Source: Abyssibacter profundi (lineage in GTDB: Bacteria > Pseudomonadota > Gammaproteobacteria > Nevskiales > OUC007). Taken from it: 38,734 nt of DNA. Within the stretch, counting starts at the first letter, position 1; each line of letters starts with the position of its first letter. The DNA lies in contig NZ_QEQK01000005.1 in assembly GCF_003151135.1 (NCBI RefSeq), positions 271,235 to 309,968 on the forward strand, in the 5' to 3' direction. Shown piece after piece: positions 1-7,938 of this stretch. The notes beneath the pieces are model-generated. The model had not been told where the DNA came from. It made no database searches and saw nothing but the letters and a program-made list of their open reading frames with translations. The position numbers and the translations under genes were made by a program.

Positions 1-627
1 CGAGGCGCCCCGATTAATTGCATCGAGCAAGATTTTGTTGACGAAACGGACGACCGGGGCTGATTCGGTATCGGCGCGGGTGATGTTGTCGTCGTCGGCC
101 TCGTCTTCTCCATCGCTCAGGTCGAGGTTTTCAAGATCGTCATCGCCAACATCCAGCGAGGCCGCCTCGATGGCGTTGAGGACGGTCTCGATGGTCTGGT
201 CGAGCTTGTCGTCCTCTACCAGCACGGGCTCGGTCGCCAGACCGGTGTTGAACTTGATTTCATCCAGACCCTGAAGATTCGTCGGGTCGGACGTTGCGAC
301 GTAGAGTTTTTTGCCTCGCTTGTACAGCGGCAGCGCGCGGTGCTTGCGAATCAGCGTTTCACTGACATCGCCTGTGGGCGCGTACTCCATGTTCATGGCG
401 TTGAGGTCGAGTAGCGACAGCCCGAATTCCCGGCTTGCCGCCATGCCGACATCGACGGCAGAGGCCAGCTGATGCGAGACAATCCAATGCACCAGCGGCA
501 TACGCTCCTTGGCCGCTTTGGCCTGGGCGTCGCGTGCGGCGGCATCGGTCAACAGCCCCTCATTGATCAGGCGGCGGGCCAATCCCCCGATGTATCCCAC
601 CTGAACGGTCTGATCTCCGGCTGTCAC
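1..627 (-). CDS. pilB: Type IV pilus assembly ATPase PilB, N-terminal part (cut by window edge)
   Basis: PilB is the cytoplasmic hexameric ATPase that powers type IV pilus extension. Only the first 209 codons lie in the window; the reading frame is open to base 1 and continues leftward out of it. The N-terminal half fits the T2SSE_N (MshEN) domain: a helical start, then LYVATSDPTNLQGLDEIKF, typical of this fold. After an acidic linker rich in Asp/Glu (about residues 160-185) comes APVVRFVNKILLDAI, the conserved entry to the ATPase core. The start is a GTG at 625-627 with an AGGAG ribosome-binding site about 8 bases upstream. The Walker motifs lie outside the window, so ATPase integrity cannot be judged. 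The divergent neighbour comEA is also a natural-transformation gene, which fits a pilus/DNA-uptake locus. Confidence 0.9.
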   Translation of the reverse strand, partial: MTAGDQTVQVGYIGGLARRLINEGLLTDAAARDAQAKAAKERMPLVHWIVSHQLASAVDVGMAASREFGLSLLDLNAMNMEYAPTGDVSETLIRKHRALPLYKRGKKLYVATSDPTNLQGLDEIKFNTGLATEPVLVEDDKLDQTIETVLNAIEAASLDVGDDDLENLDLSDGEDEADDDNITRADTESAPVVRFVNKILLDAINRGAS

Positions 628-854
628 GACGGTCTCCTGCGGCTAAGTCGTTCTCAACCTGCTGGATGGTAGTCCATGCATGCAGGTGAACCAAATGCTT
701 CGAGGCCCTAGTCACGCCCGCGCGCACCAGGGCAGAGAGCGGGCTGCGCCCGACGAACGGTTGCGGGTGGCTGTCCTGATTGTTGTTTTCTCTGCGTTTT
801 ACACGATGTGGGTGCTGAGAGCCCACAAATTCACATCAAACACGGAGAACTACA
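628..854. other. Divergent pilB/comEA intergenic region
   Basis: This 227-base spacer separates the divergent pilB and comEA starts and should hold promoters for both. No convincing -35/-10 pair is visible on either strand. A short inverted repeat (GTGGG...CCCAC, 806-824) lies about 30 bases before the comEA start and could fold in its 5' leader. No RNA gene or conserved small ORF was recognised. Confidence 0.4.
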
Positions 855-1106
855 ATGAAAGCATTGATTGTCTTGCTCGGTTTGTTCTATTCGGTCGTCG
901 GCTTCGCCGGGCCGGTCAATATCAATACGGCGGATGCCAAGACCCTGGCGTCGGAGCTGGATGGCGTGGGGCCTGTCACGGCAGAACGCATCGTGGCGTA
1001 TCGCGAGGAACATGGGGTGTTCAAGTCTGCCGAAGAACTCAAGGCCGTCCGCGGCGTGGGCGACAAGACCTATGCCAAGAACGCCGAGAACATTTTGCTG
1101 AAATAG
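855..1106 (+). CDS. comEA: ComEA-family helix-hairpin-helix DNA-binding protein
   Basis: This 83-residue exported protein consists of a signal peptide (residues 1-18, ending near VGFAG) and a single (HhH)2 domain. VNINTADAKTLASELDGVGP is the first hairpin and ELKAVRGVGDKTYAKN the second. Periplasmic ComEA proteins bind incoming double-stranded DNA during natural transformation and help pull it through the outer-membrane secretin. The length matches the short gammaproteobacterial ComEA form without a membrane-anchored N-terminal region. The ATG at 855 has an upstream GGAG (ACGGAGAACTACA). The gene is monocistronic and divergent from pilB, and a strong hairpin follows the stop codon. Confidence 0.9.
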   Translation: MKALIVLLGLFYSVVGFAGPVNINTADAKTLASELDGVGPVTAERIVAYREEHGVFKSAEELKAVRGVGDKTYAKNAENILLK

Positions 1107-1114
1107 CGGGTTTT

Positions 1115-1139
1115 GCGGGGAGCCGTTTCGGCTCCCCGC
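1115..1139. terminator. Hairpin between convergent comEA and lpoA
   Basis: A perfect 11-bp stem (GCGGGGAGCCG / CGGCTCCCCGC) with a 3-base loop starts 8 bases after the comEA stop. The following T-tract is weak (TGTTGTG), so termination efficiency is uncertain. It lies in the 53-base gap between two convergent genes and probably serves both. Confidence 0.7.
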
Positions 1140-1159
1140 TGTTGTGCTGGGCCGCGGGG

Positions 1160-2626
1160 CTACAGCCTGTTGCAATCGGCGCGCCGTGCAATACGCCCGC
1201 CTACATCCTCGGATAATTGGCCGGTCTGCCCGTCGATGGATTGACCGCCGGCCAGCGAGCCGAGTTGGCTCGCCAGCGTGAAGGCATCGTGTCCCAGGGC
1301 GTAGAACTGGGGAAATGCACCATCGCCGGTTCCGCTGCCGCGCGGTCCACAAAGCAGTACCCCATCGAGGTCACGCTCGGCTTCGGTGTTGCTGCGCCCT
1401 CCCAAGGCGGCATCGGGTGCGTAAATTGGCAGGTCCACCGCATGATGAAATCTGAGTAGCGGCACGATCAGCCGCGCATCGCGCGATTTTGCCGCCAGAA
1501 AGAGCAAATCGATTTGCCGAGACCCTTGCAGACGATCCGGCCGCGTGTCCTGCCACAGCGGTCTGTGGGTGTCGGGTTGCAGCAAGTGCCGGACCGCGTC
1601 TTGGAGATCGGCGCCTCCAGGCCAGAACCGCGTTTGACGCACGATGTGGCCGCCCAGTGCCTCGAATCGGTCGAGAAAGCCGAGACCCACGCGTCGCCCC
1701 CAGTCATCATCGGCAAACAAAACGGCGGCCCTGCGCATGCCGCGGGCAATGGCCTGTTCGGCGGCTGCAGCCGCGTCGTCCTCTGGGGCCAGCCCGAACT
1801 GCCAAAGATTCGCCGCCCCCCAAGCGCTACGCGGCCCGTAGTTCAGCGCCAGCGTGAGTACCGACAGGCCACTTTGCTGCGCCAGACGCTCGACGGCGGA
1901 TTTATCCAGTGGGCCGATAATCAGGTCAGGGCGGTAGCCAGCGGCGGCCTGGTAAGTGGCCATGCCGCCGGACGGGCCACTGTCGAAGACTCGCAGGCTG
2001 ATATCCGGGTAGGCGCGCGACGCATCGAGCAAACCATCGACCAGCGCTTGGCCGGCCCCGCCCAGCGCGCCGCTGGTCGGGGCGACAACGGCGATGCGCT
2101 GCGGCCGCGGGGCATAGCTGTGGGCGCGGGGGTGCGTCGGTCGGTGCAGGGGCAGGTCGACCTGGAGCGTTCGCAGAATGGATGCACGCGCCGGATGATC
2201 CGGGTATTGCCGCTCCCATTGCCGCAGCGCCTCGGCAAGGTCCCAGTTCGAACCGGCGGCTTGGCGATGCGTCCGCGCGAGTGCCCACCAGCCCTCGGCA
2301 GTCCACGGTGTGGCCTGCGGCGGCCGGGCGAGCGCTGTTGATGGCAGACGTTGCAGCAGGCGCCAGATCTGGTGCGCGTTATGGTCGCGATGCTCCAAGC
2401 GGCTCAGGGCCGGGTGGGCCCACAGGCGCTCGACAATCGCGGCCGTGAACTGACCGCGATCCTCCAGGGTGCCGGCACTGGCCAGGCGCTGTGCGGCGTA
2501 GTCAGACTGGGCGCCGAGAGCTGGCGGCAGCGCGACGAGTGCAAGGCAGAGCAGCCGGAGCGCCACGCGCTGCCGGCTGGAATGACTAGAACATCTCCGA
2601 CTGATCGGCCTGCTCCGACGGTGCAT
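1160..2626 (-). CDS. lpoA: LpoA/LppC-family penicillin-binding protein activator, apparently without a lipobox
   Basis: LppC/LpoA proteins are periplasmic activators of class A penicillin-binding proteins. They have an N-terminal helical-repeat domain and a C-terminal periplasmic-binding-protein-like fold. Here the TPR-like part covers roughly residues 45-165. The C-terminal domain opens with RIAVVAPTSGALGGAGQALV and continues through LIIGPLDKSAVERLA and LWQFGLAPEDDA, both characteristic. The export signal reads ALRLLCLALVALPPALGA and looks like a signal peptidase I signal; the LRLLC cysteine lies too early and lacks the small residue needed for a lipobox. The start is uncertain: ATG at 2626 overlaps the end of ilvB by 41 bases and gives an Arg-rich n-region, while GTG at 2566 lies just after the ilvB stop. 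Neither has a clear ribosome-binding site. Its position behind ilvB, rather than near rsmI/yraN, is unusual. Confidence 0.78.
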   Translation of the reverse strand: MHRRSRPISRRCSSHSSRQRVALRLLCLALVALPPALGAQSDYAAQRLASAGTLEDRGQFTAAIVERLWAHPALSRLEHRDHNAHQIWRLLQRLPSTALARPPQATPWTAEGWWALARTHRQAAGSNWDLAEALRQWERQYPDHPARASILRTLQVDLPLHRPTHPRAHSYAPRPQRIAVVAPTSGALGGAGQALVDGLLDASRAYPDISLRVFDSGPSGGMATYQAAAGYRPDLIIGPLDKSAVERLAQQSGLSVLTLALNYGPRSAWGAANLWQFGLAPEDDAAAAAEQAIARGMRRAAVLFADDDWGRRVGLGFLDRFEALGGHIVRQTRFWPGGADLQDAVRHLLQPDTHRPLWQDTRPDRLQGSRQIDLLFLAAKSRDARLIVPLLRFHHAVDLPIYAPDAALGGRSNTEAERDLDGVLLCGPRGSGTGDGAFPQFYALGHDAFTLASQLGSLAGGQSIDGQTGQLSEDVGGRIARRADCNRL

Positions 2627-4418
2627 GACGAGACGGAATGTGGTCACCGGTGATCATCTGCGCATAGCTCATGCCCGGGCCGACCATCGGATAGACACCG
2701 GCTTCCGGATCGATGATGACCTCAAGAAACGCAGGGCCGTCGAACTCAACGAAATCCTTCACGACAGCGTCGATATCCGCGGTCTGGTCCAGGCGTTTCG
2801 CCCAGGGGAATCCGTCGGCCTCGGCGGCCTTGACGAAATCCTTCTTGTGCAGCGATTTGTCGGAGAAGGCGAAGCGACCTTTAAAGAACAGCCGCTGCCA
2901 CTGCTTGACCATGCCGTCGCCGTAGTTGTTCAACACCACGACCTTGACCGGCAGGTTGTAGGTCGTGACGGTTTCCAATTCGCCCAGGTTCATGCGGATG
3001 CTGGCGTCGCCGTCGATGTCGATGACGATTTTGCCGGGCTGCGCGAACTGTGCGCCAATCGCCGCGGGCAGGCCGAAGCCCATGGTGCCCATGGAGCCCG
3101 ATGTCAGCCAGAGCCGTGGTTCGCGGAAATCAAAATACTGGGCTGCCCACATCTGATGCTGGCCGACGCCGGTCGCGATGACCGCCTCGCCTCCGGTCAG
3201 CCTGTTAATGGCTTCCAGGACAGCATAGGGCTGAATCAACTCGCTCTCGCGGTCGTAATTCATGGCGTAGGTCGACTTCAGTTCGGCGATGTGGCTGTGC
3301 CAGGCCGAGAAGTCGGTTTGCAGCTGCCGGTTCTGGCCGAAGCCCAGCAATGCTTCGAGTGCTGGCGCCAGGCGACCGACATGATGCCAGTGCACCGGTT
3401 TGACCTTGCCGATCTCCGATGCGTCGATATCGAAGTGCGCGATGTGCTTGGCCTTGGGCGCAAAGCGGTCGGGCACGCCCGCCACGCGATCATCGAAGCG
3501 TGCGCCCAGCGTGATCAGAAAATCACAGTCGTCGACGGCATAGTTGGCGTAGGCCGTGCCGTGCATGCCGAGCATGTGCAGCGACCTCGGCTGGGTGGTG
3601 TCGTAGCTGCCCAGGCCCATCAGGGTCGTGACCACAGGGATCCCGTAGGCATCTGCGAATGCCCGCATGGCCTGGCTGGCCTCGCTGGAAATCACCCCCC
3701 CACCCGCGTAGATCAGCGGTCGTTCGGCCTGGTTGAGCAGGGCGAAGAAATCCTCGCAACGTCGTTCGGACAACTGGGCTGTCTCCACGGCGCGCAGGCG
3801 CTGCCGATAACCAGGGATGGGAAGCTCGCCGGCGCCGCGGTACGGGCCTGTCCAGTTCTGCACATCCTTGGGCACGTCGATGACCACCGGGCCGGGACGT
3901 CCGGTCCGGGCAATCTCGAACGCGGATCGCACGGTGGCTTCCAGGCGCTCGGGTTCGGTGACCAGGAACACATGCTTGGCGCAGTTGCCCATGATGTTGG
4001 TCACCGGGGCTTCCTGAAACCCATCGGTCCCGATGGCGCCGGTCGGAACCTGACCACAGATCACCACGATGGGGATGGAGTCGGCCATGCAGTCGCGGAC
4101 CGGGGTGACACAGTTGGTGGCGCCCGGTCCGGACGTGACCATCGCCACACCCACCCGACCCGAGGCGCGCGCATAGCCCGCAGCCATGAATCCGGCGCCC
4201 TGCTCGTTGGCCGGTACGATCAGCGGCATCGCGTCGGCGTGGTCGGCGTTGTAACGAAAGACCGCGTCGTAGGTGGGTAGAATCGCACCACCGGAGTAAC
4301 CAAAGATGACGTCGACCCCCTGCTCAGCCAGGACGCGGACGATGATCTCGGCACCCGACAGGGTCTCCGGTTCACGTCGCAGGGCAGAGTCGGCTGGGTT
4401 CACGGGCGCGCTCGTCAT
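2586..4418 (-). CDS. ilvB: Acetolactate synthase, large catalytic subunit
   Basis: This 610-residue subunit carries out the ThDP-dependent condensation of pyruvate to acetolactate, or with 2-oxobutyrate to acetohydroxybutyrate, the first common step of valine/isoleucine synthesis. The N-terminal domain has FGYSGGAILPTYDA and the catalytic Glu in NEQGAGFMAAGYARA. The central FAD-fold domain has ITLGARFDDRVAG, and the C-terminal domain has the metal/ThDP motif starting at DIDGDASIRMN. It is full length. ATG at 4418 gives a short non-conserved leader before LSGAEIIVRVLAEQGV; no good ribosome-binding site precedes it. It is transcribed away from its regulatory partner ilvH, across a 141-base spacer, although the two are normally one operon. 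An lpoA-type gene follows on the same strand. Confidence 0.97.
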   Translation of the reverse strand: MTSAPVNPADSALRREPETLSGAEIIVRVLAEQGVDVIFGYSGGAILPTYDAVFRYNADHADAMPLIVPANEQGAGFMAAGYARASGRVGVAMVTSGPGATNCVTPVRDCMADSIPIVVICGQVPTGAIGTDGFQEAPVTNIMGNCAKHVFLVTEPERLEATVRSAFEIARTGRPGPVVIDVPKDVQNWTGPYRGAGELPIPGYRQRLRAVETAQLSERRCEDFFALLNQAERPLIYAGGGVISSEASQAMRAFADAYGIPVVTTLMGLGSYDTTQPRSLHMLGMHGTAYANYAVDDCDFLITLGARFDDRVAGVPDRFAPKAKHIAHFDIDASEIGKVKPVHWHHVGRLAPALEALLGFGQNRQLQTDFSAWHSHIAELKSTYAMNYDRESELIQPYAVLEAINRLTGGEAVIATGVGQHQMWAAQYFDFREPRLWLTSGSMGTMGFGLPAAIGAQFAQPGKIVIDIDGDASIRMNLGELETVTTYNLPVKVVVLNNYGDGMVKQWQRLFFKGRFAFSDKSLHKKDFVKAAEADGFPWAKRLDQTADIDAVVKDFVEFDGPAFLEVIIDPEAGVYPMVGPGMSYAQMITGDHIPSRHAPSEQADQSEMF

Positions 4419-4559
4419 CAGAAGTCACAAGCTGTGTGGGGTGGAACAGCTCAGTTTATCGGAGGCCGGGTTGCGGTGCAGCATTTTCCGCCCGAATTCG
4501 CTTGATTTTCGGGGGCGGCCTGATTACCGTGCGCGACTCTTTAAAACCCGGGCCGGGCG

Positions 4560-6121
<1,562 letters not shown>

Positions 6122-6132
6122 ACCGACCGGAC

Positions 6133-6155
6133 GCCGGCGGGCCTGGCCCGCCGGC
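6133..6155 (+). other. GC-rich palindrome between ilvC and the PSD-like gene
   Basis: A perfect 11-base inverted repeat (GCCGGCGGGCC / GGCCCGCCGGC) surrounds a single T, forming a very stable stem 12 bases after the ilvC stop. No U-tract follows, so it is not a standard intrinsic terminator. It may protect the ilvC mRNA 3' end or lower expression of the downstream lipid genes. Confidence 0.5.
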
Positions 6156-6172
6156 GGCTCGTCGATCCCGCC

Positions 6173-6808
6173 ATGCGCGTTCGCACGTTTCTCCATATCC
6201 CTCATGAAGGCTGGCTGGTCGTGGCCGGCCTGGTGCTGTGTGTCTGGCTGGCCGTGCACGAGCAGCACTGGGTCATCGGGGCCACGCTTTCGATGGCCTG
6301 CCTGTTCGGCCTGGGCTACTTCTACGATTCGGAGCGCACGCTTTGTTCCAGCCCGCTGGCGGTTGTGGCTCCGGTCGATGGTCGGGTGGCATCGGTCGAG
6401 CTGGTGCATGACGACTATCTGGACCGAAACGCCGTCCGTATTCGCGTGCGGACGGCAGCGCTGGGAGCCTACTGCCTGCGTGCGCCCATCGAAGGCAAGC
6501 TCCGGGAGGCCCGCAGTCCTGAGGGAGACCCGAGCGAGCATGTGTCCTGGATTCAGTCGGACGAGGGCGACGACGTATTGATCGCCGCCGGGCGGGGTGG
6601 ACTCCTAGGCCAGCGACCCTGCATGGTGTCGGTGGGCGAGCGCGTCGGCCACGGTCGGCGATGTGGGCTGAGACGCTTGGCACGGCATATCGATGTTTAC
6701 GTCGACGAGTCGGCCCGGATCAAGGTCGGCCCGGGGCAGCGAGTCCAGGCCGGGCAGGACGTGCTGGCCACACTGGTCCGCAAGAGCACGGCGACGGAGA
6801 CGACATGA
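6173..6808 (+). CDS. Short phosphatidylserine decarboxylase homologue lacking the pyruvoyl processing site (putative pseudoenzyme)
   Basis: This 211-residue protein is collinear with short (type II) phosphatidylserine decarboxylases, which make phosphatidylethanolamine from PssA's product. It has an N-terminal membrane segment pair (about 14-50), then VAPVDGRVASVE and RAPIEGKL, and a C-terminal biotinyl-like end IDVYVDESARIKVGPGQRVQAGQ. Family members self-cleave at Gly-Ser in a segment such as GLIxFGSRVDVY to form the pyruvoyl cofactor. Here the ungapped equivalent is GLRRLARHIDVY (165-176), with Ala170-Arg171 at the cleavage site. The conserved His of the DVHVNRAP-type motif aligns with Tyr100. 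By family knowledge it should therefore be unable to mature. The frame is intact and overlaps the pssA start by ATGA, so it appears maintained, not decayed. The role is unknown; regulation or scaffolding of phospholipid synthesis is speculative. Confidence 0.75.
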   Translation: MRVRTFLHIPHEGWLVVAGLVLCVWLAVHEQHWVIGATLSMACLFGLGYFYDSERTLCSSPLAVVAPVDGRVASVELVHDDYLDRNAVRIRVRTAALGAYCLRAPIEGKLREARSPEGDPSEHVSWIQSDEGDDVLIAAGRGGLLGQRPCMVSVGERVGHGRRCGLRRLARHIDVYVDESARIKVGPGQRVQAGQDVLATLVRKSTATETT

Positions 6809-7590
6809 ACGAAGCAGACGACGGCAGCGTAGACACACCGGACCGGCAACGTCGCCGAGGTATTTACCTGCTACCCAATTTGTTCACGACGGCCACGCTG
6901 TTCGGGGGGTTCTACGCGATCATCGCCTCTTTGCGCGGCGAGTTTGTTCCAGCGGCCATGGCGATTTTTGCCGCCATGATTGCAGACACCCTGGATGGCC
7001 GTGTCGCGCGCCTGACCAACACCCAGACCGACTTCGGCAAGGAATATGACTCGTTGTCGGACATGGTCACCTTTGGCCTGGCCTCGGGTGTAGTGATCTA
7101 CATCTATACCCTGCATGCCCTCGAAGGGACGATTCCCTACGGTGGCAAGCTGGCCTGGTTGGGGGCGTTTGTCTACACCGCCTGCGCCGCACTTCGGCTG
7201 GCGCGTTTCAATGTCTCCACACATCTCACCGGTGGCAAGGGGTATTTCTTCGGTCTGCCCAGTCCGTCCGCGGCCGGCGTCACCGCTGGATTCGTCTGGG
7301 TGTGCGCGGCCATGGATGTGTCCGGCGAGTCGCCGCTGGTGGCCATCGTCGGGTTTGTGCTGACGATCATGGCGGCCCTGTTGATGATTAGTAACGTGCG
7401 CTTCTACAGCTTCAAGGATCTGAACCTCAAAGAGCGCGTCCCGTTCATTTATATCGTCGCTGTCGTCGGGCTGTTCGTGCTGGTGTCCTTTGATCCGCCC
7501 AAGGTCGCCTTCGCCGTGTTTCTGACCTATGCGGTGTCCGGACCGGTCATCACGCTGGCCCGCCGGCGTCGCAAGCGTCTGGCAACGTAG
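6805..7590 (+). CDS. pssA: CDP-diacylglycerol-serine O-phosphatidyltransferase
   Basis: PssA is an integral membrane CDP-alcohol phosphatidyltransferase that makes phosphatidylserine from CDP-diacylglycerol and serine. The protein has 261 residues. The signature DG-x2-AR-x8-G-x3-D-x3-D is fully present, running from DTLDGRVARL through TDFGKEYDSLSD. Several hydrophobic segments follow, and the Arg/Lys-rich C-terminus is typical. ATG at 6805 is chosen because it overlaps the previous stop (ATGA) and has ACGGAGAC just upstream; a longer open frame to 6661 runs through the preceding gene and is not real. The PssA start coupled to a PSD-like gene suggests a two-gene phospholipid unit inside the ilv-leu cluster. 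Confidence 0.95.
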   Translation: MNEADDGSVDTPDRQRRRGIYLLPNLFTTATLFGGFYAIIASLRGEFVPAAMAIFAAMIADTLDGRVARLTNTQTDFGKEYDSLSDMVTFGLASGVVIYIYTLHALEGTIPYGGKLAWLGAFVYTACAALRLARFNVSTHLTGGKGYFFGLPSPSAAGVTAGFVWVCAAMDVSGESPLVAIVGFVLTIMAALLMISNVRFYSFKDLNLKERVPFIYIVAVVGLFVLVSFDPPKVAFAVFLTYAVSGPVITLARRRRKRLAT

Positions 7591-7658
7591 CCAGAGCTCA
7601 AGTCCGACCCAGATCCGCCGTTGACGTAGTGAGCACGGCGGATACTCCGCCGGTTGGC

Positions 7659-7686
7659 TTGAACATTGTGAGACTGACGCTATAGT
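7659..7686 (+). promoter_or_regulatory. Sigma-70-type promoter upstream of leuA
   Basis: TTGAAC (7659-7664) and TATAGT (7681-7686) are separated by 16 bases, one of the best promoter matches in the window. Transcription would begin near 7692-7694, right at the ATG (7695) of a small ORF. It would give leuA its own transcript with a leader of about 245 bases, independent of the ilv/pss genes. Confidence 0.6.
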
Positions 7687-7694
7687 CCATGACC

Positions 7695-7793
7695 ATGAAG
7701 CCAAGCATCCTGACGTTTGATGCGCATCGCGCCGGCCGCAAGGCCCTGGCGCTGCTTTCGGCTGGGCATCGACTTCTGCCTTCGGGCAGCTAA
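7695..7793 (+). CDS. Candidate leu leader peptide (32 aa)
   Basis: A 32-codon ORF starts at or within a few bases of the predicted transcript start, so it would be read leaderless; an in-frame ATG at 7689 would give 34 codons. It has six Leu codons, five of them clustered as CTG-GCG-CTG-CTT and CTT-CTG in its second half; CTT is expected to be uncommon in a genome this GC-rich. Its position before leuA and its Leu content fit a ribosome-mediated attenuation sensor. However, the Leu codons are not one long run and no terminator with a U-tract follows, so the mechanism would have to be Rho-dependent or translational. Together with the rest of 7591-7938 it fills the longest interval without a recognised full-size gene in the window. 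Confidence 0.4.
   Translation: MKPSILTFDAHRAGRKALALLSAGHRLLPSGS
7776..7789 (+). other. C(UUCG)G tetraloop hairpin at end of leu leader ORF
   Basis: CTGCC-TTCG-GGCAG forms a 5-bp stem closed by the exceptionally stable UUCG tetraloop. It covers the last codons before the leader stop at 7791. A second weaker stem (CGGCGA...TCGCCG, near 7806-7825) follows. A ribosome stalled at the Leu codons or at the stop would change which structures can form. Confidence 0.45.
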
Positions 7794-7938
7794 TCGATCC
7801 GCGGACGGCGACCGCATATTCGCCGAACTCCAGTCTCTCGCGCGCCACCCCATGAATGGTCAATAGACCTGAGCCCGTGGCCAGCGCATCATGCAGTACG
7901 CCGTCGCGACGCGACGCTCCGAACGTCAGGAGGCCATC

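Noticed and set aside
1514-2341. 275-codon plus-strand open frame opposite the lpoA-type gene
   Set aside because: It is antisense to a conserved protein, low-complexity in composition and has no RBS.
2625-4280. 551-codon plus-strand open frame opposite ilvB
   Set aside because: It is fully antisense to a clearly conserved ilvB, has no recognisable domain and reflects codon bias of the GC-rich gene.
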